NCBI RefSeq assembly: GCF_009730915.1 | Contig: NC_052483.1 | Location: 1,922,001 to 1,986,000, forward strand | DNA: 64,000 nt | Direction: 5' to 3' | Origin: Dioscorea cayenensis subsp. rotundata | Taxonomy: Eukaryota; Streptophyta; Magnoliopsida; Dioscoreales; Dioscoreaceae | In this document: one piece after another, positions 1-17,000 of the stretch | Layout of the letters: every line of letters begins with the position of its first letter | Numbering within the stretch: position 1 is the first letter of the stretch | Made by a program: the position numbers and the translations under genes | The notes under the pieces: generated by a model | What the model was told of the DNA's origin: nothing | The model's input: the letters and a program-made list of their open reading frames with translations, nothing else | Databases searched by the model: none

Positions 1-78
1 TTTTCTTTTATAATATAGATAAGATTCAATGGAGAACAGCTTAGGATCATAACTCAAAAGGTGAAAATCATATCACAC

Positions 79-5216
<5,138 letters not shown>

Positions 5217-7114
5217 GCGAGCAGCGAATCCAAATCCCTCTCCTCAACTAGAAGGGATAGAGAGATTGATATAGATCAGTCCTCCCATCAACGCGCGGCC
5301 ATGAATCCAAGACGTGGCCTTTCGTTTCTCTTCATTCTCTTTCCCTTTTTCTTCTCGCGGGTTTTCTATTTATCTTGTTTTTTCACTGAGACTTTTCAAT
5401 CCACCGGGCCCAGTCAGTTATTTGAACGGGCCAGATCTCATGTCTCATTGAGCCCGGCCCGGAATTTTGTTTTAATTTATGAAATAAAAATTATAGAAAA
5501 GGAGATTTTTTTCCTTTTTACAAAATTTAACTAATTAAATGTATAAGATATTAATTATCAACTAAAACATTATTATAAAATTAATTGTTAAATATTTTAT
5601 TTTAATTATTTATTGGACTTTATTAAAGGGAGATAAAATTAGAAAGATGAAATTAATATCATGAAGTGAGTGATTACAGAGTAATATATTTTTTATTGAA
5701 AGTTTTAAGATCTTGAAATTAATTTTAAAATTAAATATTTAGTTCAATAAATGACTTCATTAATTAATACCTTTATTTCCAATGTTGATAAAAAGAGAAA
5801 AATGCGTATACATTTTTATTTTTCTTTTTCATAAAAGAATTTAGTAGACTGCTAATTAAAAAATATTAATTTAATTTTTTTTTTAATAACGCTTGTGTGA
5901 GATGCTTTATGTTGATTATTATGGACCCGTCTTTTTCGAGCTTGGCCCATTAACAAATATACGTGTTTCCAAAATATTCATAAATTTATATTATCTTTGA
6001 AATTTTTCTTAATTTAAAATTAAAAAATAATATAACAATAGATCTTTGTTATAATCAAATTCAAAGAAGACACAAAAGTCTCATATACACATAATTCTAG
6101 ACAAATGCAGACTTTAAGCGCTATATTCATTAAATGTATACGCACAAGGTAAAGAATTGATCATCCAATCTGTGCACTCAATGATATAGAATTTAGTAAA
6201 CTCACATCTATAACTGGAACCCATTAACACTAATGCATTCAGTAAAACTTTAACTTGATTTTTTTAAAAAAATATTTCACATTCATTTTTCATAATATGG
6301 CCAATATCGCTATACTATTAACTTTTTGGTAAATTTTGTTTTATTATCTTAACTAAATCTAATAAAAAATTAATTGGTTTATATTCACTATATATATGTA
6401 TATATTTTTGTTGATGACTCAAGGTGAGGTGCTAATAAATTGATTTAAACCAATAATCAGTTATTATGATATGTTTTTAAATTAATCAAGTTGAATTATT
6501 TTGAGGGTGAAAAAAATGTATATTTTTAATAAAATTGATGCAGTGAAATGTGGACCAGAGAATTAGATAATAAGGATGACATGTGGGGCCCGTGGGGGTA
6601 TATGCAATAGTTTGGGTGGAATGCAATGAATTGCCATCTAATTATTTTTAATTAGGTGGGAAAATTTCTAATCCCGCCTAATTATCAATTAATTCATTAT
6701 TTAATCTATTAACAAAATAGATGATGTTAGTTGATGTCAGGTCGAGTAAAAAAGAAAAGCTTAATTTGTCCCAATTAATCAGAAACGAGAGGTGATTTAA
6801 ATAAAACTCAAGTCTTTATTTGGATTAAATTCAATTTTCAATTCAATAAATAAATAAACTGATTGGTTATTTTTTATATTTTATATATTTATAAAATATT
6901 TTAAAAAAATTATTTAAGCTCTAAAAAATTAAAAGAACCTATGTAGTATGTACCCCACAATATTTTTTTTTCTGACACTGTACTCTTATGTTTTCCTATT
7001 ATAAATGTAATTGATGTTGACGGAAATGTCTCTCAGTTTTTTAAACGAAAATACATAATATTAAATAGAAAAATCAGATATTAAATAAAAATATTAAATA
7101 TTAAACGAAAAATA
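5217..7114. other. Intergenic, AT-rich; 5' UTR and promoter side of the LON gene
   Basis: The first 100 bases upstream of the LON gene ATG are GC-richer and probably hold its 5' UTR. The rest is AT-rich with short poly-A/T runs. No coding region, RNA gene or recognisable transposon end was seen. Long open frames over 5028-5534 on the plus strand are antisense shadows of the first two LON exons. Confidence 0.6.
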
Positions 7115-7423
7115 CTCCCTCCGTTTTTTTTATTTGTCATATTTTGAAGTTTTTTTTTTATTTTTTTAATTGTCTATTTAGAAATTTTTGTGACATTAAA
7201 TATTATTTTTCTAAATTTACCTTTTATATCTAATGTAATTTTACAACTTCCAATAAATTATATTCAACCATATATTTTTCAAAGTATATTTTAAATAAGG
7301 GTAAAATATTGGAAAGCTAATATAATTTTTATAAATTTTAAATTACCAACTAACTTTAACCAATTTTTTTTAATCAGCGTGAATTAAATAAAATTAACAA
7401 GTAAAAAGAAACAGAGGAAGTAG
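7115..7423. mobile_element. Stowaway-like MITE (Tc1/mariner), 309 bp
   Basis: The left end is CTCCCTCCGTTTTTTTTATT, the typical Stowaway terminal sequence. The right end reads on the other strand CTACTTCCTCTGTTTCTTTT, an imperfect inverted copy. TA dinucleotides flank both ends (7113-7114 and 7424-7425), as expected for the TA target duplication. The interior is AT-rich and has no open frame. The diverged ends suggest an old copy. Confidence 0.8.
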
Positions 7424-7736
7424 TACTAATGTAGTTACACAAAAAAAAAACACAATGTTAAACAAAATTATACATTTTAAGCAGAAAGTATATATTATAA
7501 AATAAAATAGACTGATCGAAAAATAAGCTGTCAAAAAAAGAATGACGGGCAAATTCACATATCAAAAGCTCTGTTTTGTTTCGGATGTTTTGAAACTTTT
7601 AGAAAATTTATAATTGATTTTCTCTAATAATAATAATAATAATAATATTTATATAATTATTATTATTAATTTATTTTAATTCTTATATTTGGAAAACCTC
7701 TCAAACCCCATCCTCTGCGTAGCAGCGTAGCCATCC

Positions 7737-10018
7737 ATGGGCAGCAATGGCGGAGACGAGGCCTTCCCCTTTGCCGGCGCCGCCTTTAGCGCCTTCGTAG
7801 CTGGGCATGAGCCTGGGGCTCTGCCACCGCCGGCAAGGGAAGAGCACGGCAAGGGTTGGGAGCTGGTGCCCTCCGCTATCTACGACGACTGCTCAATCTT
7901 CCCCCCTAGCCATCACGAAGGTCTCCATCTCCGGCAGGATCCCGATGCCCATCCATCTCTTCCATCGGATCGAGACACCGAACCATCATCGCCGGTGGTG
8001 GAAAAGGAAGAGTGGGCGCGGAGAGCTCGGAGGGTCTCGGAATCGGCCAGGAGATTGGTTGCTTGGGGAGTGGAGCTCTTTGATGATAAGATTGGATTTA
8101 GTGGAACTGTGTGGCCGTATGCAGCAGCAGTGGTGGCGGTGGCGGCGGTGGTGCTGGCGAGGAGGAGGCACAGGAAGGAGAAGAACAACCTGCTCCTCTT
8201 GCTCCTTCAAGAGAAGGATCAGGTATGCTATTCATATTCATTCTTTTCGCTCGTTAATTTGATTCCTCTTCTATGATTGTTTTGTTCCCATTGCTGGATG
8301 TTTTAGGTTAACAAAAAAAATTTGAGTTTTGATCTTTAGGTTACACTAAAAATTCAATTTTTTTTTTTTTTGCCTATTTGTTCATGAGAAACTGCCCAAT
8401 TAGGTCAAATTGTTCTGTAGAATTGATTCAAAGTTGGTGCTAGGTATCAAAGAGAGAGTATATGATACAATTAGTTTGAAGCTTATAAGTTGATTTGTAA
8501 TGCTCTTGATATCAAAATTAATTTGGATTTCACAAACTACATTGGATTGGAAACATGTTCAAGAGAAAGTGTACAATTAGGTCAATTTGTTCATTAGAAT
8601 CAATTCAAAGCTGAGATGGTGACTCACTGTGATAGTAAAGAGCATTGCTAGTTTGAAACTTGGCAGTTGATTTGTGATGTTTTTGAGTTCAAAATTGAAT
8701 TCTTAATGAGTGGATGAGATGTGCATTGCGTTACCTTGAAAGTAAAATTCTTTAGATTCTGATATCTTTGTATAGATTGATCAGTTTTCAAAATGAGTTA
8801 AATAACAATTGCTGATGGTCCTACTACCGCAATGATAAGATATGTGTTGCAAAACCATGCATTCGATCTCGAATTACAGGACTTGAGACATATACATTTA
8901 CAGGTTGAATCCTCTACCGCTTATTTGTGAGCCTTTGGTAGTGAAGAAAAAGCTACTTTAAAATGCGTTGATTAAGAAGTGCACTTGGATTGAGGGAAAA
9001 CAAACTGAAAGAAAGGGAAATATTTACACGTGTGCTTCATCTCCTTAACCATAACAATTTTGTTGTTTAGCCCAACAATAGCAGATGGATGTCATTCTTG
9101 TTTTCTTCTCTGTGGCCTCAATTTTTCGTTCAACCCAAACACACACTAAGCTTCAGAGTTGTAATGTTTTCTTCTTTTCTTTTCCTATTGTATCCAATTA
9201 CATGTACTATAGAAGTCAGATAGTGTTATGCCATCATGCTGTCATGCCAGCTATTGGTTTATAAGGTTATTCGTTCACTTTGCATATGTTTTTATCTCCC
9301 TGCTCTGCTAAGTATCAGATCATGTGATGGGCCTTGCATACAGACTTCAGAAGTAGGTTTTAGTCAAGTATGAAGAATTGACCTTGAATATACCTAACAT
9401 ACATTTCAGATTCCCAATGTTTGCACTTGAATTTTGACATTCTTTTATTTTCGTTTAGGCTATAGAATCTTCTATTCCTTTACTTCTCTGAAAAGAATGA
9501 CGTCCATCTGAGAACATAATTACTGAAATCACTCGAAGAGATAGTCACAAGGTGTCTGTAACCTTAAATTTCAATGTTAAGGGGTGGATGAAGAGGAGTA
9601 TAACCCTCCCCAAATATATACGCCCTGTACTTGACGAAACTTTCGCACGAAGGATACTATTTAGCCACTTAAGCCAAGAGTCTTTTTTCTTAAGATGATT
9701 AAAGGTTCAGGAAACAATTGGTTGAGGTTGGTTAGAAGTTTTGAGAGGTGACATGGATTAGTTACTTGAGATTTAAAAAAATTAAAAATCTTCAGGATGA
9801 AGTCTTTCGGCCATGAATCTTGTGAATAATTGTTTATGTTATCATTTGTGCAGAGGATCAATCTCCTGCTTAATCAAATCGAGTTAATGAGAGAAATCAT
9901 AGCAGCAAACAATCAAGTTTACCATCCTGCGGAAAGCTTGACCGTGCTTTGGCTTCTTGAGGTCCAAATATATATAAGAAAAGATGAACTGAACCAAGCT
10001 CCTTGGCATCCAGGGTAG
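7737..10018 (+). CDS. Small single-pass membrane protein of unknown function, two exons
   Basis: Exon 1 is 7737-8222 (162 codons, ends CAG|GTATGC). Exon 2 is 9854-10018 (acceptor TTTGTGCAG, stop TAG at 10016-10018). Together they give 216 residues. The first exon is strongly GC-rich. Visible parts are an N-terminal low-complexity region, a WELVP patch near residue 41, a charged region around 90-107, a hydrophobic segment at about 125-141 (VWPYAAAVVAVAAVVLA) followed by an RRRHRK basic stop-transfer patch, and a C-terminal amphipathic helix (RINLLLNQIELMREIIAANN). The layout resembles tail-proximal membrane anchors of small plant proteins (DUF6821- or ATG8-interacting-like), but I cannot assign a family with confidence. 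A TATA-like TATTTATATAA lies near 7646. Splicing at AATCAA|GTTTAC would give a different C-terminus. Confidence 0.65.
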
Positions 10019-10480
10019 TCTTTTAAGCTACTGCATTGTGAACATTCAAGCCTCTTAGTACTTTGGATGACTTCTCAGAATGCTGGTGATAATGGGCAAG
10101 CAATGTACAGATAGGTGCCATGAAAAATAGGTAAATTATTTAATGTATTGACTTTATGATAAATACAATACTCCCAATTGTTACACTTTCATCCAACACA
10201 ATTTTCATGTAATTGTCATATGATAAAATGACTGAGCAAATTGTATTGGGTAGTTCTCCAATTTAACAGGTTCCAATATATTGAATTTAATTGCATCCTT
10301 CAACAACATTATTGTCTTCATTCCTGTAATAATCAATGGCTTATCTTATTTAACTGCATCTTTCAACATTAGTGTGGTTTGCCCAATATTTGATAAGTAT
10401 ACAATCAGAAATTTTACATCTCATTATACAATACGCTTAACTGATTCTCATTTTAGCAGCATAGAAACAACATGAGAAAA
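10019..10480. other. Intergenic spacer, downstream of both convergent genes
   Basis: This AT-rich spacer lies between the membrane-protein gene and the 3' end of CYP81 copy 1. The right part (from about 10250) resembles the 3' flanks of copies 2 and 3, with shared stretches on ATTTTACAACTC/ATTTTACATCTC and TTGAATTTAA themes, so it belongs to the duplicated P450 segment. Confidence 0.5.
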
Positions 10481-12177
10481 TCAAAGCTTATTGAGAAGAG
10501 CAACTAAGGATTCCCTTGGCTTAAACATGGCTTCCAAAGGCTTAGCCTTGGGCATGATCACCCCAACTCCTTCACTCATATCCACCTCTTCCTCTCCAAC
10601 TCTCTCCCATTCAAAACATTGCACCAGAGTTCCGATCACCACGGCACCATCTTCATCACCAGCCCTTAACTGGGACACCTTTACCGTCCCATCCCAAACG
10701 GCACGTCTTCAACCCTTCTTTGACAACCTCATCAGTACTCTTCTGATCGCTATAATTTGTTCTAAGAAACCTCTCAGACTGGAACTTATCTGGCTCCTCC
10801 CACAGTTCCGGGTCTCTATGTATCTTCCAAACATTCACTAGTATCATTGTTCCACTGGGAACATTAAACCCACCCACAGTGCAATCTTGAGATGATTCAT
10901 GACGAAACAGAAATGGCGAAGCTGGATACATTCTCATTGACTCTTTTATCACCGCATGCAAGTATGGAAGCTTAGGAAAATCAGCTTCTTGTAACAATGA
11001 ACCTTGACTTAAATTTGCATCAATCTCAGCTCTTAGTTTGTTTGAGGATTGTTTAGCAAAAGTGATATCGTCCATTCCATTGTTGCTGCTGTCGGTTTAT
11101 GTTACTGTGGCAATTTACTGTTCATGCATACGGCCGGAATACCATCCGCATGATTTAGTGCAAATTCTTAGGAAAATCAATATAAGTCGTATAGACCCCC
11201 GTATGACCTAGGCAAAAGTTTCTGAATTACTTATATGGCCTTAAAATGCCCTTCATATGCCCCTATGACACCCATATGCATCATGGGTCAAATGCAACCC
11301 TCAAGAGTGCTAATACAACCTCTCTTTGTGATGTAGAAGTAGGTAAAAACTACTAAAACGACGACAAATGTATATAAACCATACAAGATAGCGTGGAAAC
11401 TCTATGAATTGAGGGATCAAACTAGTAAATTTGGAGATCTCCTTTGAAGGATTAGCAGCTCGGAATCTGGCACCAAATGCTCACCGATTCTCTTGCAAAT
11501 CTCAAACCCTAGCCTCTTCTCTTCTTCTTCTTCTTCTTCTTGAGCTTTTCTTTTCTCCCAATGCTTGCTACAGTGTAGCAGAACTTTTCATTCACACATC
11601 ACACACTCCACTCCCCCCTTCTCTCCAATGAATGAGAGAATTCATTAAGAATAACCATTCTCTGGAATTTACCATTTTGCCCCTTGCATTTCACATTATT
11701 GACATAGCTGCTTTTCGCTTTAACTTGGACCAAAGCCCAAGTTTTATTTTATCTAGCCCAAATGGATTGAAACCCAATAGCTGCTAATTACGTGTCCGTC
11801 CCCGCCATCCACATGGAGAGAAGGTCGATGACCGTTGATCTGCCCGCCGGTGACCTATCCACTCCTTGGGGTCTGGATTCCTTCTTCATCCTATGCTCCT
11901 TAATGAGGCCTTGAAGGAACTTGTTCTTTCTTCTCATCAATCTCTTCAACCTCCTCTTATGGCCTCTAATGTCAAACCATCTCACCACTAGAATAAAGTC
12001 AGCGGCGTTGGACGTACCATAAAAGATGAGGGTCTCCCTAGTGAGCTCTCTGAAGCCGAGGTGCTTGCCGGAGAGAAGACTGGGATGGTTGGCGAAGGTG
12101 ATGTCGTTAAAGGTGAAGCACTCGTTGGCGACGGAGGAGAAGTATGGGCCCATGGAGGTCGGAGAGATAGGCTAGTG
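10481..12177 (-). pseudogene. CYP81 cytochrome P450 pseudogene (cluster copy 1), 5'-truncated, split by a solo LTR
   Basis: Minus-strand remnants of both CYP81 exons. The exon 1 part (11785-12177) keeps the NECFTFNDITFAN region. It then jumps from SGKHLG to FRELTRE, a deletion of over 100 codons, and runs directly into AGTDT of exon 2, so the intron and the end of exon 1 are also gone. Exon 2 (10481-11084) keeps KESMRMYPASP (the ExxR motif) and the C-terminal EVDMSEG region. The PERF motif has become SERF, and the heme-binding loop is frameshifted near 10680. The first 70 or so codons are missing because an old copia sequence starts at about 12178. A 690-bp solo LTR interrupts the exon at 11090-11779. 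It cannot make an active enzyme. Confidence 0.92.
11090..11779 (-). mobile_element. Solo LTR, 690 bp, TSD GCTGC, inside CYP81 copy 1
   Basis: The insertion begins TGTCGGTTTATG and ends GAAACCCAATA. It is flanked by the direct repeat GCTGC (11085-11089 and 11780-11784). Read on the minus strand it begins TATTGGG, one change from the canonical TG start. It shares themes with the solo LTR at 30970-31911: the GCCCATTTG/CCCAAATGG start, GGCTAGGG, TTTCCACGCTA, and a GAACAGTAAA...CAGTAACA tail. No internal region or second LTR is present, so it is best explained as a solo LTR left by LTR-LTR recombination. Confidence 0.8.
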
Positions 12178-13639
12178 TGTTGGAGTTAATTGAATAGGCT
12201 TGTGTGGTAGCTATGTTGGAAATAGGCTCTTCAACACGTGATTCAATGAGTGTATAAGACTCAGTCTTATGCCAGTAGAGTTAGTTCCTTAAATCCAATG
12301 TAATGGGTGTTGTGTAGGTTGGTCAAAGTAGTGGGTTGTAGCACGTGGTTAGTAGTTGTTGAATTTTATATATTGTCATATATTTTGTTTTCAGTTAGGG
12401 CGTGTTTGGTTCGCCGAAGTGACGGAAGTGGGAGTTGATGTGACACTTCCACTTGTTTTGGCTCAACGTGAAGGCAAGATCGGAAGTCTGACACTCCAAA
12501 AATCTTCCACTTCACTCTTTGACTTCGGGAAAATTTTGGCCGAAGTGGGACTTCGGTGTTTCACTTTCGCCATGTGGTTGCACATTGGTGATTAAAATCA
12601 CCCATTTTATTTATTTTATTTTTCCTATGGTTTATTTTTTATTTTTTATTTTTTTAATCTTTTATTTTTTTATCCTTTTTTTATCTTTTATCGTTTTTAT
12701 CATTTTTTATCTTTTATTTTATTATTTTATTATTTTTTATTTTTATCTGCTATTGTTTCTTTTTTAATTAATTAATTATTTTTTATTGTTTATAAAAAAT
12801 ATTTTTATTTTTTTAATTTTTTATCTTTTATTTTTATCTGTTATTGTTTTTTTAATTATTTAATTATTTTTTATTGTTTATAAAAAATATTTTTTAAATT
12901 TATAATTTTAAATAATTATAAGCTCAATCCAACAAGCACAAAATGATAACCTCACCCATAATGAAGTGATGAGTAGAAGTTCATTTCCATCATTTTCTAA
13001 ATTTTAATTTTCACTAATTAAACAAAAAAAGTAGTTAGTGATTTGACACTTCCCTTTTCAACCAAACACATGGAACCCAACACTTCAACTGAAACTTTCA
13101 CTTCAGCCGAAGTGGCACTTCAAGACTTCCACCACTTCGGTGGACTACTTCCGAACCAAACGCACCCTTATTGTTGAAGTCAGTGTTTTGGTTTTCTCTT
13201 CAACCAATAACAAAACCTTTGAGTGTTCGTTATGTATTGAGCGTCTGAATTCTTTTGAATATAGTCATTACCAATATTCAAAGGTGAACATTATGAGCAC
13301 TGGAGTATTAAAATGAAAACCCTATTTCGGTCCAAAGACTTGTGGGATCTAGTGGAGAATGGGTATCCAGAAAGAGATGATGATGGCCGATTGAAGGAGA
13401 ATCGGAAGAAGGACTCCAAGGCACTGTTTTATATCGAACAAGCAGTGCATGACGTGATCTTTCTAAGGATAGCAGTAACCAACACATCCAAGGAGGCATG
13501 GATGATCTTGCAAGCAGAATTCCAAGGCTCGCCACGGGTCATGGCAGTGAAGTTACAAACACTTAGACAAGAGTTTGAAACTTTGCACATAAGAGGTAAT
13601 GAAACTGTGCATGATTATATCTCAAGGGTTTTGAGTGTT
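12178..13639 (+). mobile_element. Left part of an old Ty1/copia element (copia-3): probable LTR remnant plus gag N-terminus
   Basis: P450 homology stops at about 12178, where a TGTTGGAG sequence begins, a typical copia LTR start. It runs (with a MITE inside) to about 13250. Then comes a gag frame beginning PIFKGEHYEHWSIKM and continuing through KDLWDLVENGY and ISRVLSVVN until 13639, where the younger copia-1 is inserted. No primer-binding site was seen between the LTR-like part and gag, so some sequence has been lost there. The right half resumes at 18930. The LTR assignment is inference; the gag assignment is secure. Confidence 0.7.
12398..13167. mobile_element. PIF/Harbinger (Tourist-like) MITE, 770 bp, TSD TTA
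   Basis: Terminal inverted repeats are GGGCGTGTTTGGTTCG at the left and CGAACCAAACGCACCC at the right, matching at 15 of 16 positions when paired. The direct repeat TTA flanks both ends (12395-12397 and 13168-13170), the target preference of PIF/Harbinger elements. Both ends carry many CACTTC/GAAGTG subterminal motifs, and the centre is almost pure T/A. There is no transposase, so it is non-autonomous. It sits in the probable LTR remnant of copia-3. Confidence 0.88.
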
Positions 13640-13644
13640 GTTAA

Positions 13645-14095
13645 TGTTCACATTCAAACAAACAACATACTCAAAATAAAACAAAGCCTTGTTTTCTATC
13701 TTCTCCCAAGCAAGCATCAGTTCAGAGAATTCCAATCAAAAACAGATAAACATCACACACACACCCTATTTTCTAACATTATCCTAAGTTTAAAATAAGT
13801 ACTTCATAACTCCTTGTCAGTCTCACAGAGAAAGCACAACTTGACCACTTGCTTGCCTTGAACTAAATCCACTCATCTTGATGCTTTTAATCTCCACCAT
13901 TGATAACCTTTCTCTCCTGGATCACAACAAACTTACCCAACATCAAATATACACAAATTACACTTATACCCTCTATTACAACACTCACACTCAAACAACC
14001 TCAAACACACAAATCAAAAACATTTAAACATTAACTCAGCCATGCCTGCAGAACCATTAAGCTTCTCTCCTTTACCCTTCAATCAGATTCCAACA
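13645..14095 (-). repeat. 3' LTR of copia-1
   Basis: 451 bp, TGTTCACATTC to GATTCCAACA on the plus strand. It is identical in length to the partner LTR at 18479-18929, with three substitutions between them, all in the right half of the LTR. Confidence 0.97.
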
Positions 14096-17000
14096 AACTT
14101 CCCCTTGATTGAAGTTTACAAACTCCTAGTTGCTCACGAAATTTTATAAACTGTTTCCCATCCAAGCACTTTGTCATCACATCTGTTAACTGATTTCCTG
14201 ATTCACAATATTGAATAGATACAACATTCTCAGCCACTAAATCTCTAATAAAATGAAACTTAACATCAACATGTTTTGTCCTGCCATGATGTACTGGGTT
14301 TTGAGCTATAGCTATGCTGGATTTGTTATCACAATTGATTACAATTGCTTTCTCATATTTCACACCACAATCTTCAAATATTCTTTTTAACCACAAACCT
14401 TGACAACAGGCTGCACAAAGAGCAACATATTCAGCTTCTGTTGTAGAAAGAGCTACAATTTCCTGTTTTTTTGACATCCATGTAATAGCACCTGAACCCA
14501 TAGTGTACACAACACCAGTTGTACTCTTTCTATCAAGTGGATTAGAACCCCAATCACTGTCGGAAAATCCTTGTAATAATTCACCAGAACATCTGCAATA
14601 GAGAATGCCAAAATCAATTGTACCTGCCAGATATCTTAATATGTGCTTGGCTGCTCCTTGATGTATACTTGTGGGTTTATGCATAAATCTTGATAGTAAA
14701 TTCACTGAGAAAGCAACATCTGGTCTTGAATGAGTTACATACAGTAGCTTCCCAATTAACCTCCTGTATTTAGTTACATCAACACCATCTGCATCTTTAT
14801 ACACTTGCTGCTTTGCACATGATAATAAAGGCACACTTACAGGTTTACACTGCAGCATATTGTATTCTTGCAACATATTTTCAACATATTTCTTTTGAGA
14901 CATGTGAATACCTGCTTTACATTGCTGTATTTCCAAACCCAGAAAATAAGACACACTGCCCAAATCACTCATTTCAAAAGTAGCTTGCATACTGTCTCTA
15001 AATTCAGTCAATAAGGCCATGGATGAACTCATGTATAACACATCATCCACATATACACACACCAATAACATCTCCCCTTTTATGTTGCTTTTCTTATAAA
15101 GAGTATATTCTGTTGCACTTCTTTGAAAACCCTGAGCTTGTAAATAACAATTCAGCTTTTCATACCAAGCTCTTGGTGCTTGTTTTAGCCCATACAATGC
15201 CTTATGTAATTTATACACCATATGTTCTTTTCCAACTACTTCAAAACCCTGTGGTTGTGCCACAAACACTTCTTCTTTGAGTTCTCCATTCAAAAAAGCT
15301 GATTTCACATCTAATTGGAAGATAAACCAATTTTGGTGAGCGACTAAAAGCGAGCATCACTCTTATTGTTTCCATCCTTGCTACTTGGTGCAAAAAAATA
15401 TCTTCATAGTCCACACCATATTCTTGTACATAGCCCTTTGCTACCAATCTAGCCTTGTACTTTAAGACGGAACCATCGGGTTTCAATTTGGTTCTATAAA
15501 TCCATTTCACCCCAATTAATTTACTCTTTTGAAGGTAATTCTTGTAATTCCCAAGTCTTGTTCCTCCGTATTGCACTCAATTCTTCAATCATTGCCTTTT
15601 GCCACTTTGAATTATTTTTTTGCTTCTTCATAACTCACGGGGATCGGCAACCATTAATGCAAAAGAACATCCTTCATAAATATCTTTGAGTGATCTTACT
15701 TTTTGTATTGGAGATGTGTCCACCCCAGTATCAACATCTTGAGTCACTTGCACATTTGAAGAAATACCCTCACTCCTATCAGTCTTGTTACCAACTTCAG
15801 TTGCCAACTCTGCAGGTTGTGAAACTGCATTTTCTGCCAATTGAGTATCTTGCATTTTTCGTTCTTGCAATATAATTGTCTTTGTTGTATCTTCTTTTTC
15901 TGCCCAACTCCATAATTCATCTTCAACAAATTTCACATCTCTGCTTACTATGACTTTCCCAGAATTTGGAATAAAAACTCTATATGCTTTGGCATTTGAA
16001 CAATACCCCACAAAAACACCTTTCACTGCTTTTCTATCTAATTTCTGTATTTGCTGTGTAGGAATATGAGCATATGCCACACAACCAAACATTCTCAAAT
16101 GAGATATTCTAGGTTTGACACCAAACCAAGCTTCATAAGGAGTTTTTCCCAATACTGCATGTGTTGGAGACACATTAGATAAATACACAGCTGTTAAAAC
16201 TGCCTCTGCCCAATATTCATTTGGCAATTTACAAGCACTGAGCATACTCCTTGCTTTTTCAATCAAAACTCTATTCTTTCTCTCAACAATGCCATTTTGT
16301 TGGGGTGAATAAGGAGCTGTAAGTTCATGCTTGATACCCTTTTGTGTACAAAACAAATCAAACTCCCTTGACATAAACTCTCCACCTCTATCCGTCCTAA
16401 TGATTTTTAATTTCTGTCCAGATTGCCTCTCAACAAATGCAAGAAAAATATGAAAGTACTTAAATACTTCATGCTTGTATTTAAGAACATATGCCCAACA
16501 CATTCGAGAGTAGTCATCCACAAACAACAAGAAATACCTATTATCCGCATGTGAAGCTGTTTGCATTGGACCACAAACATCAGCATGCACCAAATGTAAT
16601 TTAGTTCTTGCTCTCCAGGATCTTCCAACTTTAAATGGCAATCTGGCTAATTTTTCATACACACAGTCTTCACAGTGATTCACTTTCTTAATAATCGGCA
16701 AACCGTACACCATATCTTCCTGTTGTAAAACATGCAATCCTTGAAAATTCAAGTGCCCATATCTTTTATGCCATAAAAGAGCTATATCTTCTCCTTTCAT
16801 TGCAACATTAGCTTGCTCACAATCTGCAAATTCTATTGGATATAAGTTGTACTTGTTTTTCTGAATTTTTTTAAAATTTGTGCACCGACTCAATGTTCTT
16901 CACACTCTGCATCCATCTTGGTTAAAGCATACGAGCATACCCACTATCAATCAATTGCCCCACACTAAGAAGATTATGTGCTAATTTTGGCACATACTGA

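Noticed and set aside
7807..8262. Second long plus-strand frame and two minus-strand frames over the membrane-protein exon
   Set aside because: They are shadows of the GC-rich exon. Only the 7737 frame gives a membrane anchor and joins in phase to a sensible second exon.
12519..12767. 82-codon Phe/Ile/Tyr-rich open frame
   Set aside because: It lies in the T-rich core of the Harbinger-like MITE; low-complexity artefact.
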